Source: Chitinophagaceae bacterium (GTDB taxonomy: Bacteria; Bacteroidota; Bacteroidia; Chitinophagales; Chitinophagaceae). From it: a DNA stretch of 64,000 bases. The notes below the pieces were generated by a model. The model ran no database searches and had not been told where the DNA came from. It saw only the letters and a program-made list of their open reading frames with translations. The stretch is taken from contig SAIW01000007.1 in the NCBI GenBank assembly GCA_004028795.1, positions 372,001 through 436,000 of the forward strand. The letters are read 5' to 3'. Made by a program: the position numbers and the translations under genes. Below are positions 18,751-27,072 of this stretch, piece by piece. Each line of letters starts with the position of its first letter. Positions within the stretch are counted from its first letter, which is position 1.

Positions 18751-20304
18751 TTATTCCCACTCAATTGTAGCAGGGGGTTTACTGCTAATATCATATACCA
18801 CACGGTTTATTCCTCTTACATTATTAATAATTTCATTAGAAACATGGGCTAAAAATTCATAAGGTAAATGAGCCCAATCTGCTGTCATACCATCAACACT
18901 TGTTACGGCACGTAGAGCAACTGTAAATTCATAAGTTCTTTCATCGCCCATAACGCCAACACTTTTTACAGGCAATAAAATGGTACCTGCCTGCCAAACT
19001 TTTTCATACAAGTTAAATTGCTTTAATGCATTGGTGTAAATAGCATCTGCATTTTGAAGCAGGGTAACTTTTTCTTCTGTAATATCTCCTAAAATCCGTA
19101 TGGCTAATCCCGGACCGGGAAACGGATGACGGAATAATAATTCATGTGGAATGCCTAATTCTAAACCTACTTTTCTTACCTCATCTTTAAATAAAAAACG
19201 TAAAGGCTCAATCAGTTCCAATTTCATAGTATCAGGCAAGCCACCAACATTGTGATGCGATTTAATGGTTTGTGAAGGACCATGTACACTAACACTTTCA
19301 ATAACATCAGGATAAATAGTTCCTTGCCCCAATATTTCAATGCCTTCTAATTGGTGCGATTCTTCATCAAATATTTCAATGAATGTTTTCCCGATAATCT
19401 TTCTTTTTTCTTCAGGGTCTGTTTTGCCTGCTAACTTGCTATAGAAAACCTGTTTGGCATCAACGCCTTTAACATTCAGGTCTAATACTTTATAAGTTTC
19501 TAAGACCTGTTCAAATTCATGCTTACGCAAAACGCCGTTATCTACAAAAATGCCAAATAAATTCTTACCGATAGCTTTACTGATAAGTGTTGCAGCAACG
19601 GTACTATCAACGCCACCGCTTAAAGCCATAATCACTTTCTTATTACCAATGGTTTGTTTTAATGCTTCAACTGTTTCATAAACAAAATTGGCAGGCGTCC
19701 AGTTTTGTTGGCAACCGCAAACGTTTATCAAGAAATTTTTTATAATATGTTTTCCTTCTGTTGAATGATATACTTCTGCATGAAACTGAATGCCGTAAAG
19801 AGGAAAATCTGACTTCCCGTCTTGCCGACTTCCCGACTGCTTCTTAAACGCTGCCACCGGAATACTTTCTGTAACAGCCAATAATTCAAAGCCTTCGGGC
19901 AATTCAGTTATAGAATCGCTGTGGCTCATCCAAACCTGAGAACCATCACTTACGCCATCAAATAAAATATCATTTTGTTTAATAGCTAATTTGGCTCTTC
20001 CGTACTCACGTTTATTGCTTTTATCAACCCTTCCGCCAAAAACTTTGGCTGTTAATTGTGCACCGTAGCAAACTCCTAAAACGGGCACTTCCTTAATCAT
20101 TGCTGCAATATCAACTACCGGAGCTTTTTCTTCATTTACACTAAAAGGAGAACCACTGAGAATAATTCCTTTTATGGAGTTATCAATTTCAAATTTCTTA
20201 TGATAAGGAATGATTTCACAGTAAACATTGGCTTCTCTTACAGCACGGGCAATTAATTGAGTGTATTGGCTTCCGAAATCAAGAATCAAAATTTTTTCAG
20301 TCAT
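18751..20304 (-). CDS. guaA: GMP synthase (glutamine-hydrolysing)
   Basis: Converts XMP to GMP with glutamine and ATP. The class I amidotransferase domain has the nucleophile Cys79 in [10 protein letters not shown] and His175/Glu177 in FHAEV (the usual Pro is Ala). The ATP pyrophosphatase P-loop LSGGVDST lies near residue 229 and the C-terminus ends normally in PPATIEWE. Length 517 aa. Residues 155-165 ([11 protein letters not shown]) are an extra tract just before the catalytic His and are encoded by a direct repeat of GACTTCCCG words, so this is an in-frame insertion. A TATTTTTG promoter element lies only four bases before the ATG. Confidence 0.97.
   Translation of the reverse strand: MTEKILILDFGSQYTQLIARAVREANVYCEIIPYHKKFEIDNSIKGIILSGSPFSVNEEKAPVVDIAAMIKEVPVLGVCYGAQLTAKVFGGRVDKSNKREYGRAKLAIKQNDILFDGVSDGSQVWMSHSDSITELPEGFELLAVTESIPVAAFKKQSGSRQDGKSDFPLYGIQFHAEVYHSTEGKHIIKNFLINVCGCQQNWTPANFVYETVEALKQTIGNKKVIMALSGGVDSTVAATLISKAIGKNLFGIFVDNGVLRKHEFEQVLETYKVLDLNVKGVDAKQVFYSKLAGKTDPEEKRKIIGKTFIEIFDEESHQLEGIEILGQGTIYPDVIESVSVHGPSQTIKSHHNVGGLPDTMKLELIEPLRFLFKDEVRKVGLELGIPHELLFRHPFPGPGLAIRILGDITEEKVTLLQNADAIYTNALKQFNLYEKVWQAGTILLPVKSVGVMGDERTYEFTVALRAVTSVDGMTADWAHLPYEFLAHVSNEIINNVRGINRVVYDISSKPPATIEWE
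19811..19837. repeat. GACTTCCCG repeat inserted in guaA
   Basis: Words GACTTCCCGTCTTGCC and GACTTCCCGACTGC follow one another inside the guaA frame and encode residues about 155-165. The tract is an uninterrupted in-frame insertion in the glutaminase domain. Confidence 0.65.
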
Positions 20305-20308
20305 GCAG

Positions 20309-20316
20309 CAAAAATA
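20309..20316 (-). promoter_or_regulatory. Predicted -7 element of guaA
   Basis: TATTTTTG on the minus strand, exact to TAnnTTTG, followed by CTGC and the guaA ATG. If real, the mRNA would be leaderless or nearly so. Confidence 0.4.
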
Positions 20317-20376
20317 AGTTTTAGTAAGCGTAGTTATTTTTTATTGAACAAGCTGTGGAAACTTTGGGCATCGCCT

Positions 20377-20396
20377 GTTGCGTCGCACACTTGTAC
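20377..20396 (-). repeat. Dispersed repeat family A, copy 4
   Basis: Exact core in reverse orientation, in the guaA/acyl-CoA reductase spacer beside the hairpin array. Confidence 0.85.
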
Positions 20397-20427
20397 TGTT
20401 TGTTCTTTATGCAACTTATTCAACCAA

Positions 20428-20545
20428 TCAAACCGCCGTCAGAGTTGAGAACTGCTTACGGGGTTGAGATACCCCGCCGTCAAAGTATACAACTGTTGAC
20501 GAGGTTAGCAAACCCCGACGACGGTTAAAAACCTCGTCGGCGGTT
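20428..20545. repeat. Tandem hairpin array (family B), copy 1
   Basis: Five consecutive hairpins of two alternating types. Type 1 has CCGTCA-AGTT / AACTG-TTGACGG-like arms (CCGTCAGAGTT..AACTGCTTACGG; CCGTCAAAGT..AACTGTTGACG; CGACGACGGTT..ACCTCGTCG). Type 2 is GGGG, eight bases, CCCC. They lie between the 3' end of the acyl-CoA reductase gene and guaA. A second array is at 49374-49443. The structure suggests a mobile palindromic element or a transcript-end processing site. Confidence 0.75.
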
Positions 20546-20548
20546 ATA

Positions 20549-21550
20549 TTATAAACCCAATAAAAACTTTATGGTATCTACACCATCGGCATAATCTGTT
20601 AATGCTGGCTCTTGTGCTTTACCGAATGGAATAAAGTCTTTTCCAACAATACATTGTATATCGTTATTAGCAAAAAGCTGTTCAATCAATACTTCTTTAT
20701 TATCATAATATTCATAATGCAAATGGCTGATAGCAGAAAATATAGAAGCATTTTCAGAAATAACAATAGAACCATTGTTCATGTATTGCTTGTTATTCAT
20801 AATTAATAAAGCCAATTGATAATCAAAGTTGTGCTTGTATTTATGAAACTCAATTAAATGATCATAAGTTTTTAAAGCATCTAACAGCTTCATAAAATCG
20901 TACTGCCGTGGTACATACAACTTAGTTACATTTCTGCAACCCAAACCAAAATACAATTGAATATCTGTTGCTAAATTTTGTAATGCTTCTTTTGTTTCAT
21001 TTCCTTCTAAAACTGCTACAGAGGTGCGGTTGCGACGAATAATATGCGGATACTTTGCAAAATAATATTCAAAATACCTGCTGCTGTTATTGCTTCCCGT
21101 AGCAATATATGCATCGCAGTTTTTTAGTGTTGCAGCAAATTGAACAAGTTCTTTAACCTCATCATTCCATTCAATCAATTTATTAACAATAACTTTTAAT
21201 AAAACTTCATCCTGAGAAGATAACTTGATTAATAATTGATGCCCCGTAATAAAGCCACATAAAAAATCGTGAAAGCCAACCAATGGAATATTTCCCGCCA
21301 TTACAATACCAATAGTTGCAGGGCTTGTGTTTTCTTCTGGAATGTTATAAGAAGCAGCCCATTGGTTTAATTTATTTCCGTCTAAAAAATTATCGGCTAT
21401 TTGTTTTATTGCTGTTTCTAAAAATTCAGGAATAAACCACGGATTCATTAAAGTTGCCTGTTGTTTAGCTTCTTTCCATTGTTCATTATTTTCATCTTCA
21501 ATAAAAGTTTTCAACTTTATTAATAAATCAGTTCTTTGCTGCAAATTCAT
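20549..21550 (-). CDS. LuxC-like acyl-CoA reductase
   Basis: 333 aa, aldehyde-dehydrogenase-like fold related to LuxC, which reduces acyl-CoA or acyl-ACP to aldehyde. Seen: the cofactor-binding TIGIVMAGNIPLVGFHDFL (about residues 79-97), IATGSNNSSRYFEYYF, RNRTSVAVLEG, and the probable nucleophile Cys205 in YFGLGCRNVTKLYVP. The divergent ferredoxin gene 58 bases away is a recurrent neighbour of this family in Bacteroidota as I recall it, which suggests a shared redox task, but the physiological substrate is unknown. Confidence 0.85.
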   Translation of the reverse strand: MNLQQRTDLLIKLKTFIEDENNEQWKEAKQQATLMNPWFIPEFLETAIKQIADNFLDGNKLNQWAASYNIPEENTSPATIGIVMAGNIPLVGFHDFLCGFITGHQLLIKLSSQDEVLLKVIVNKLIEWNDEVKELVQFAATLKNCDAYIATGSNNSSRYFEYYFAKYPHIIRRNRTSVAVLEGNETKEALQNLATDIQLYFGLGCRNVTKLYVPRQYDFMKLLDALKTYDHLIEFHKYKHNFDYQLALLIMNNKQYMNNGSIVISENASIFSAISHLHYEYYDNKEVLIEQLFANNDIQCIVGKDFIPFGKAQEPALTDYADGVDTIKFLLGL

Positions 21551-21571
21551 GTTTTATATTGCTTTTAAATT

Positions 21572-21579
21572 TACTTTTG
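21572..21579 (+). promoter_or_regulatory. Predicted -7 element of the ferredoxin gene
   Basis: TACTTTTG, exact to TAnnTTTG, 30 bases before the ferredoxin ATG. It lies within 25 bases of the opposing element at 21596-21603, so the two promoters overlap. Confidence 0.5.
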
Positions 21580-21595
21580 ATTATTAATTAAAAAC

Positions 21596-21603
21596 CAAAA
21601 TTA
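21596..21603 (-). promoter_or_regulatory. Predicted -7 element of the acyl-CoA reductase gene
   Basis: TAATTTTG on the minus strand, exact to TAnnTTTG, 46 bases before the reductase ATG. Confidence 0.45.
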
Positions 21604-21608
21604 AACGT

Positions 21609-21956
21609 ATGGCTATAAAAATTACTGACGAATGTATTAATTGCGGTGCATGCGAACCCGAATGTCCTAATAATGCTATTTATGAAGGTGGTGTTGAATG
21701 GGCTATTGCCGATGGAACTACTGTTAAAGGAATTGTTACTTTAATGGATGGAAGCAGCATTGATGCCGACCAACGTAATGCTCCACTTGCTACAGATACA
21801 TACTATATTGTTCCAAATAAATGTACTGAATGTCAAGGTTTTCATGAAGAGCCACAATGTGCTTCTGTTTGCCCGGTAGATTGCTGTGTACCCGATGAAA
21901 TGTATGTAGAAACTGTAGAAGGTTTATTGGAAAAGAAAGCAAAGTTGCATATTTAA
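21609..21956 (+). CDS. 4Fe-4S ferredoxin
   Basis: 115-aa dicluster ferredoxin. The first cluster motif is [16 protein letters not shown] (Cys9, 12, 15, 19); the second is [20 protein letters not shown], where the CxxC and later Cys are separated by an eight-residue loop, as in Allochromatium-type (YfhL) ferredoxins. A 40-residue insertion between the clusters ([15 protein letters not shown]...) is longer than usual. Divergent partner of the acyl-CoA reductase; likely an electron carrier for it or for a linked enzyme, which is inference from context only. Confidence 0.93.
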   Translation: MAIKITDECINCGACEPECPNNAIYEGGVEWAIADGTTVKGIVTLMDGSSIDADQRNAPLATDTYYIVPNKCTECQGFHEEPQCASVCPVDCCVPDEMYVETVEGLLEKKAKLHI

Positions 21957-22080
21957 TGTGCTAAACTTTAATTCATAAAACGCTTGCACATACCAAACAA
22001 GTTTTGTAGGTTTATATTTTAATAATTGTTGCCCTACAAGACAACATCAGTAACGGCGGGTGATATTTCCCGTCAATTTG

Positions 22081-22111
22081 AGGTGAAGGAAAAACTTTCT
22101 TCACCTTTTTT
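22081..22111 (+). terminator. Terminator downstream of the ferredoxin gene
   Basis: GGTGAAG / CTTCACC stem, 10-base loop, then T6. A GC-rich inverted repeat (GGCGGG / TTCCCGTC) lies 20 bases before it. The rest of the 268-base spacer up to ddl shows no gene. Confidence 0.8.
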
Positions 22112-22195
22112 ATTAACTATGATTTCCGATTCATTTCTTTCAAATAAAATAAATCATAAATCTTCCGTCAAACATCTTAAATCGTGTATCATAAT

Positions 22196-22203
22196 TATAT
22201 TTG
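22196..22203 (+). promoter_or_regulatory. Predicted -7 element of ddl
   Basis: TATATTTG, exact to TAnnTTTG, 22 bases before the preferred ATG. Confidence 0.5.
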
Positions 22204-22224
22204 GCGAGTATTAATTTTATTTCA

Positions 22225-23202
22225 ATGAAGAAAAAGATTGCTTTAGTTACAGGAGGTTACAGCGGCGAAGCAGAAATTAGTTATAAGAGTGCTGTTACAG
22301 TTGGTAATAATGTTGACAGAGAAAAATTTGATGTTTATAAAATTGATATTAACCCGAACGGTTGGTGGTACGAAAATGAAGCAGGAGAGAAGTCTGCTGT
22401 AAATCGGGAAGATTTTACTATTACTATAAATGGTAGTAAAATAAAATTTGATGCCATATTACTTTGCATTCATGGTACGCCTGGAGAAGACGGCAAATTG
22501 CAAGGCTATTTTGATATGTTGGGTTTGCCTTACACAAGTTGCGATGCAGCAACATCTGCTCTTACATTTAATAAAAGATATACTGTTGCAGTAGCTGCTT
22601 TTGGTGGCATTAATGTAGCTAAAAGCATGCATTTGTTTAAGCATACACCTGTTACACCCCAAGCAATTCTGCAACAACTACAATTGCCTGTTTTTGTTAA
22701 ACCCAATAACGGCGGCAGCAGCATTGGTATGAGTAAAGTGAATGAAGCAACCGAGCTGAAGGCTGCATTAGATAAGGCTTTTAAAGAAGATAATCAGGTA
22801 TTGGTAGAAGAGTTTATTAAAGGCAGAGAATTTACCATTGGCGTTTTTAAAAATAAAGGAGCCATCACTGTATTGCCCATTACCGAAATAAAAACACATA
22901 AAGAATTTTTTGATTTTGAAGCAAAGTATCAGGGTAAAAGTGAAGAAGTAACACCTGCACAAATAGCAGATGAAATGTTGCAGCAATTAGAAGCAGCTGC
23001 CAAAAGCGTATACGAAGTATTAAACTGCAGAGGTATTGTAAGAATAGATTTTATTTACAGCGAAAAACACAACGCACCTTTTATGCTGGAAGTAAACACA
23101 GTACCGGGGCAAAGTGCAGCAAGTGTAGTACCGCAACAGGTGGTTGCTAAGGGTTGGACTTTGAAAGATTTTTATACAGCCGTGATAGAAGAGTGTTTGT
23201 AG
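22225..23202 (+). CDS. ddl: D-alanine--D-alanine ligase
   Basis: ATP-grasp ligase making D-Ala-D-Ala for peptidoglycan. Seen: N-terminal KIALVTGGYSGEAEISYKSA (about 4-23), CIHGTPGEDGKLQGYFDMLG, the ATP-binding LPVFVKPNNGGSSIGMSKV (about 155-173), and metal-binding IDFIYSE and LEVNTVPGQS (near 265-290). I use the ATG at 22225, giving 325 aa; a TTG at 22201 in frame adds eight residues and overlaps the promoter element. It is followed by a PASTA-domain gene, with a repeat A copy in between. Confidence 0.95.
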   Translation: MKKKIALVTGGYSGEAEISYKSAVTVGNNVDREKFDVYKIDINPNGWWYENEAGEKSAVNREDFTITINGSKIKFDAILLCIHGTPGEDGKLQGYFDMLGLPYTSCDAATSALTFNKRYTVAVAAFGGINVAKSMHLFKHTPVTPQAILQQLQLPVFVKPNNGGSSIGMSKVNEATELKAALDKAFKEDNQVLVEEFIKGREFTIGVFKNKGAITVLPITEIKTHKEFFDFEAKYQGKSEEVTPAQIADEMLQQLEAAAKSVYEVLNCRGIVRIDFIYSEKHNAPFMLEVNTVPGQSAASVVPQQVVAKGWTLKDFYTAVIEECL

Positions 23203-23213
23203 CATAGTGAACA

Positions 23214-23237
23214 GAACGTACAAGTGTGCAACGCAAC
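23214..23237 (+). repeat. Dispersed repeat family A, copy 5
   Basis: GAAC followed by the core with one change (GTGCAACGCAAC). The 12 bases after GCAAC and then GTTGC give a small hairpin, as at 2012 and 58910. It lies 11 bases after the ddl stop. Confidence 0.8.
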
Positions 23238-23309
23238 GAAAGTTCAATAGTTGCTTTACAGCTTGTAACAACAAGTAACTTGTATCTTGAAACCAGAAAC
23301 TTTTAATTA

Positions 23310-24116
23310 GTGTTTAAATTTATAACATCAAAACCATTATGGGTTAATATATTGGCAGGAATAGTAATTGCTATTTTATTAATCTTAATCTTTTTTGGCT
23401 TATTAAGCTCTATAACCGGGCATGGTAAGTATCAGAAAGTACCTTCTGTTTTAGCACAGAATATTGATGCAGCAAAGCTTACATTAATGAATGCAGGTTT
23501 TACTGTTGAAGTTACAGATTCTGTTTATGATATGTCGGTAGGAGCATTATCAGTAGTACGCCAATCTCCCGAAGCAGATGCATTGGTTAAAGCCGGAAGA
23601 AAAATTTTCTTAACTATCAATCGTGCAGTACCGCCACAGGTTGAAATGCCCAACCTTGTGGGCTTCTCTTACAGAAGTGCAGAAATGTATTTAGTGACTT
23701 TAGGTTTAAAAGTCGGCGATACTTCTTATCGTCCTGATATTGCCCGTAATGCCGTGTTAGAGCAATTATATAACAATCAACCGATAAAAGCCGGAGCCAA
23801 ACTGCCATTGGGAAGTACCATCAGTTTTGTATTAGGAAGCGGAGAGGGTAGTGGCGAATTATTAGTGCCGGATTTGGTTGGTTTAACTTACGAGCAGGCA
23901 AAAGGCCAATTGCAAACATTAAACATAAATATCGGTTCAGTTGTTTTAGTGAATGGTGTAACAGATAGTGCCAATGCATTTATAGTAAAACAAAACCCGC
24001 CGGTTTACATTGAAACAGAAAACAATACCAAAACTTTAAATAAAATAAAACCCGGGCAATTAATTGATTTGTATCTAAGCACTGTTGCACCTGTAAAAGA
24101 TACCTTAACACATTAA
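23310..24116 (+). CDS. Membrane-anchored PASTA-domain protein
   Basis: 268 aa: a short cytoplasmic tail, one membrane segment (about residues 12-33), then three PASTA repeats in the periplasm (KVPSVLAQNIDAAKLTLMNA, MPNLVGFSYRSAEMYLVTLG, VPDLVGLTYEQAKGQLQTLN). PASTA domains bind peptidoglycan or beta-lactams in Ser/Thr kinases and PBPs; here there is no kinase or transpeptidase domain. Being next to ddl is consistent with a cell-wall role. Molecular function is unknown. Confidence 0.88.
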   Translation: MFKFITSKPLWVNILAGIVIAILLILIFFGLLSSITGHGKYQKVPSVLAQNIDAAKLTLMNAGFTVEVTDSVYDMSVGALSVVRQSPEADALVKAGRKIFLTINRAVPPQVEMPNLVGFSYRSAEMYLVTLGLKVGDTSYRPDIARNAVLEQLYNNQPIKAGAKLPLGSTISFVLGSGEGSGELLVPDLVGLTYEQAKGQLQTLNINIGSVVLVNGVTDSANAFIVKQNPPVYIETENNTKTLNKIKPGQLIDLYLSTVAPVKDTLTH

Positions 24117-24212
24117 AAGACTACTTATGAAATGAGCATAAACAAAATCTATTTATAGAAAATATTTATGCGAATTCCATGTGACCATTAAAAAAGCAAT
24201 AAATAGAACTAC

Positions 24213-24521
24213 ATGAAAACAATAACAGCCGAAGAAGTAAAAGCAAGATTAGATGCAGGTGAAAAATTAAATTTATTAGATGTTCGCGAACCTGATGAGA
24301 ACGCAGAGTTCAATATTGGCGGTACTTTGCTGCCATTAGGCAATATTCGGGTAATGCAGATTGATGAAATAGAAGATTTGCGTAATGAAGAAGTAATTAT
24401 TTATTGCCGTAGTGGTAACCGCAGCGGACAGGCCTGCATGATTTTAGAGCAATTGGGTTTTAGTAATGTAGCTAATTTAACAGGCGGTATGCTATACTGG
24501 CAAGATAAAATTGCGAAGTAG
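24213..24521 (+). CDS. Rhodanese-like sulfurtransferase
   Basis: Single-domain 102-aa rhodanese. The opening LLDVREPDENAEFNIGG and the active loop IIYCRSGNRSGQA with catalytic Cys (about residue 70) are intact, and GGMLYWQDKI is the usual end. Transfers sulfur from a persulfide donor; the physiological acceptor is not known. No signal peptide, so cytoplasmic. Confidence 0.93.
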   Translation: MKTITAEEVKARLDAGEKLNLLDVREPDENAEFNIGGTLLPLGNIRVMQIDEIEDLRNEEVIIYCRSGNRSGQACMILEQLGFSNVANLTGGMLYWQDKIAK

Positions 24522-24560
24522 TTGTATGTACTAAACTTTAGAATAATAATTAAACTTTTG

Positions 24561-24627
24561 TGTAGCCTGTACTGAGCGAAGTCGAAGTATCGCACACTTG
24601 CCTGCCTGCCGGTAGGCGGGTACGTTC
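24561..24627 (-). repeat. Dispersed repeat family A, copy 6 (composite, interrupted)
   Basis: The outer sequence is repeat A in reverse orientation, CGCACACTTG (24591-24600) and TACGTTC (24621-24627), but the two parts are separated by 20 bases, CCTGCCTGCCGGTAGGCGGG (24601-24620). On the 5' side the usual GTTGCGT is replaced by CTGAGCGAAGTCGAAGTATC (24572-24591), itself an imperfect palindrome. A matching composite is at 39884. Confidence 0.8.
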
Positions 24628-24650
24628 AAATCATTATTCGACAAAATAAT

Positions 24651-24680
24651 AAAGCCTGAAAGTAATCTTTCAGGCTTTTA
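24651..24680. terminator. Terminator between rhodanese and thrC
   Basis: AAAGCCTGAAAG / CTTTCAGGCTTT perfect stem, four-base loop, followed by TTATAAT on the plus strand. It may serve both convergent transcripts. Confidence 0.8.
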
Positions 24681-24704
24681 TAATTTCTGTCTAAACCTTC
24701 TTAA

Positions 24705-26015
24705 TCATCTCCTCATCAACCATTCTTTCAAATCTTCAAACTTTGGTTGCATGGTAATACTCTTCTTTTCTAAATTAAATAAATATTGCACACTCTCAGG
24801 TATTGCAATTTTTTGATGGATAACTTCTTCTACAGTTTCAGGAAATTTGACAGGGTGTGCTGTTTCTAAAATAAAACCTGATGCCGATGTTGGTCGCTGA
24901 CCAACATCATTCTTTAAATAATCTTCTAACGCTTTATAAGCAACTGCTCCATGCGGGTCTAAAATATATTGATAATTTTTATAAACTGTTTCAATGGTTG
25001 TTTTAGTAGTTGCATCATCAATACTAACACTGCTTAATTTATTTTTCAATGCATTGAATTGATTATTAAACAACTGCATAATACGGATAAAGTTGCTCGG
25101 ATTGCCAACATCCATAGCGTTGGAAATAGTTGCTACTGCAGGTTTTGGAGTGTATTGCTCTGTCTGTAAATAATTCGGTACAACATCATTGGCATTGCAG
25201 GCAGCAATAAAATGTTTAACAGGTAACCCTGAAATATGTGCTACTATTCCCGCACAAATATTACCGAAGTTGCCGCTTGGTACGCAAATAATCGGGGCTT
25301 CATTTTGTTGCCATTGCTGATAGGCAAAGAAATAATACAACTGTTGCGGTAACCATCGGGCAACATTAATAGAATTGGCGGATGTTAATGATAATTTGTT
25401 ATTCAAATCAGTATCTGCAAAAGCTTGTTTCACCATTGCCTGGCAATCATCAAATGTTCCGTTTACTTCTAATGCAGTAATGTTTTTGCCTAATGTTGTT
25501 AGCTGCAATTCCTGAACAGGACTAACTTTTTTTGATGGATATAAGATAACCACATTCACACCTTCTACACCTAAAAAACCATTGGCAACAGCACCGCCTG
25601 TATCGCCGCTTGTGGCAACTAAAACAGTAACTTCTTTTTTATTATTTCTGTTGAAGTAACCCAAGCAACGGCTCATAAATCTTGCACCAACATCTTTAAA
25701 AGCCAATGTAGGCCCATGAAATAATTCTAATGAAGCAATGTTTTCAGTAATACGTACTAAAGGAAACTTGAAGTTGATGGTTTCAGTAACTATGCGTTGT
25801 AATTCATTCTTATCAATATTTTCACCAACATAGGGCTGCATTATAGTAAAACCGATTGCTTCTTTTGAATAAGTTTTAATGTTCTCAATAAAGCCTTTTG
25901 GTAATGTTGGAATGTATTCAGGAAAGTATAAACCTTTATCAGGAGCCTGACCTTTAACAGCAGCCTCAGCAAAATTAACTTTTGGTGATTGATGATTGAG
26001 ACTATAATAAAGCAT
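24705..26015 (-). CDS. thrC: Threonine synthase
   Basis: PLP enzyme converting O-phosphohomoserine to threonine. PLP lysine is Lys107 in HGPTLAFKDVGARFMSR; the phosphate loop VATSGDTGGAVANGF follows near residue 133. Fold type II, 436 aa, full length. Near the C-terminus, between EDYLKN and GFILETAHPVKFPE, there is an extra run DVGQRPTSAS encoded by a perfect palindrome (24886-24908), so this is likely an in-frame insertion. Last gene of thrA-thrB-thrC. Confidence 0.96.
   Translation of the reverse strand: MLYYSLNHQSPKVNFAEAAVKGQAPDKGLYFPEYIPTLPKGFIENIKTYSKEAIGFTIMQPYVGENIDKNELQRIVTETINFKFPLVRITENIASLELFHGPTLAFKDVGARFMSRCLGYFNRNNKKEVTVLVATSGDTGGAVANGFLGVEGVNVVILYPSKKVSPVQELQLTTLGKNITALEVNGTFDDCQAMVKQAFADTDLNNKLSLTSANSINVARWLPQQLYYFFAYQQWQQNEAPIICVPSGNFGNICAGIVAHISGLPVKHFIAACNANDVVPNYLQTEQYTPKPAVATISNAMDVGNPSNFIRIMQLFNNQFNALKNKLSSVSIDDATTKTTIETVYKNYQYILDPHGAVAYKALEDYLKNDVGQRPTSASGFILETAHPVKFPETVEEVIHQKIAIPESVQYLFNLEKKSITMQPKFEDLKEWLMRR
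24886..24908. repeat. Perfect palindrome inside thrC
   Basis: Arms GATGTTGGTC and GACCAACATC with a three-base loop, in frame within thrC. It encodes part of the extra residues just before the conserved C-terminal block. Confidence 0.75.
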
Positions 26016-26017
26016 TG

Positions 26018-26048
26018 AATAATTAAGAATTAATAATTAAAAATTGCA
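26018..26048. repeat. AT-rich intergenic repeat
   Basis: Iterated AATTAAGAATTAATAATTAAAAATT-like tract in the thrB-thrC spacer, similar to 2078-2112. No gene or terminator is apparent. Confidence 0.4.
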
Positions 26049-26064
26049 TTTTCACTTTCGATGA

Positions 26065-27051
26065 TTACTTCTCACTATTTACAACTTTACAACCTTCCTG
26101 ATTAATAGTAGTTACATGCGTTTGAAAATCTACACCAATTTTATTGTACACCTCTTTCATTACATTTTCTACAATACTTGCTGTAGCTGCATTTCGACTT
26201 AACATGAAAATTGATGGGCCACTACCACTAATACCACCACCTAATGCACCTGCTTCTTTACATTTTGTTTTTACTTCATCAAAACCGGGAATTAAAATAC
26301 TTCTTACCGGTTCTATAATTACATCTTCTAAACTTCTGCCTATTAAGTCATAATCATGATGAATAAAACCTGCAACCAGGCCTGCAATATTCCCCCATTG
26401 TTTTATGGCATCTTTTAATAATACGTTCTGTTTAAGAATTTGCCTCGCATCAGCAGTTCTTACTTCAATCTGCGGATGAACAACTGTAACATGTAATTCA
26501 GGAGCATTAACTTTAATAATATCTATTGGATGAATAGAACGAATTAATGTAACACCACCATAAATAGCAGGAGCAATATTATCGGCATGTTTAACACCAC
26601 TTGCCACTTTTTCGCCGTTCATAGCAAAGCGAACTAAATCTTGTTTAGTAAATCTTTTATTTAATAATTCATTAGCTGCAAACACAGCACCGGCGGCACT
26701 TGCAGCACTGCTGCCGATACCACTGCCGGGCTTAATATGCTTTTTGCTGATAAGTGTAAAGCCTTTTATTTCAGGGGTTTCTCCTAATAATGCTAATAAG
26801 GCAGCACCGCAAACATTATCTTCTGCTTTGGTTGGTAAATTAAAATCATCCTCATTAATAATTTCAACACCCACTTTATTGCTGATACTTAATGTTAATT
26901 CATCGTTAGGATTATTTATGGCAAAACCTAATACATCAAAACCGCAAACAACATTTGCAACTGTAGCAGGGCTCATAATAGTTACAGCCCCCTCTAACTC
27001 CCCCATAAGGGGAGAAACAGAAGCATCATAATATTTTTTTAATAGCATCAT
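26065..27051 (-). CDS. thrB: Homoserine kinase
   Basis: GHMP-family kinase phosphorylating homoserine. The ATP loop KPGSGIGSSAASAAGAVF (about 108-125) and the late GGGISGSGPSIFML are clear. The conserved fold starts at VTIMSPATVANVVCGFDVLG; everything before it (residues 1-22) reads through a G/C-run repeat at 26986-27016 and does not look ancestral. The annotated ATG at 27051 and an internal ATG at 27006 are both possible starts; a start before VTI is needed to keep the first strand. Middle gene of the thr operon. Confidence 0.93.
   Translation of the reverse strand: MMLLKKYYDASVSPLMGELEGAVTIMSPATVANVVCGFDVLGFAINNPNDELTLSISNKVGVEIINEDDFNLPTKAEDNVCGAALLALLGETPEIKGFTLISKKHIKPGSGIGSSAASAAGAVFAANELLNKRFTKQDLVRFAMNGEKVASGVKHADNIAPAIYGGVTLIRSIHPIDIIKVNAPELHVTVVHPQIEVRTADARQILKQNVLLKDAIKQWGNIAGLVAGFIHHDYDLIGRSLEDVIIEPVRSILIPGFDEVKTKCKEAGALGGGISGSGPSIFMLSRNAATASIVENVMKEVYNKIGVDFQTHVTTINQEGCKVVNSEK
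26986..27016. repeat. G/C-run repeat (family C) at the thrB start
   Basis: AGCCCCCTCTAACTCCCCC then ATAAGGGGAGAA: C-run, C-run, complementary G-run. It encodes SPLMGELEGA in the ThrB N-terminus. The same design recurs at 27073 and 61459. Confidence 0.65.
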
Positions 27052-27072
27052 AATTTAGTAAGACGTTTTAAA

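Noticed and set aside
20428-20545. CRISPR array
   Set aside because: Units are imperfect palindromes with no constant repeat and no regular unique spacers, and no cas genes are nearby.
22026-22214. A 62-codon frame between ferredoxin and ddl
   Set aside because: It runs through the ferredoxin terminator and the ddl -7 element.
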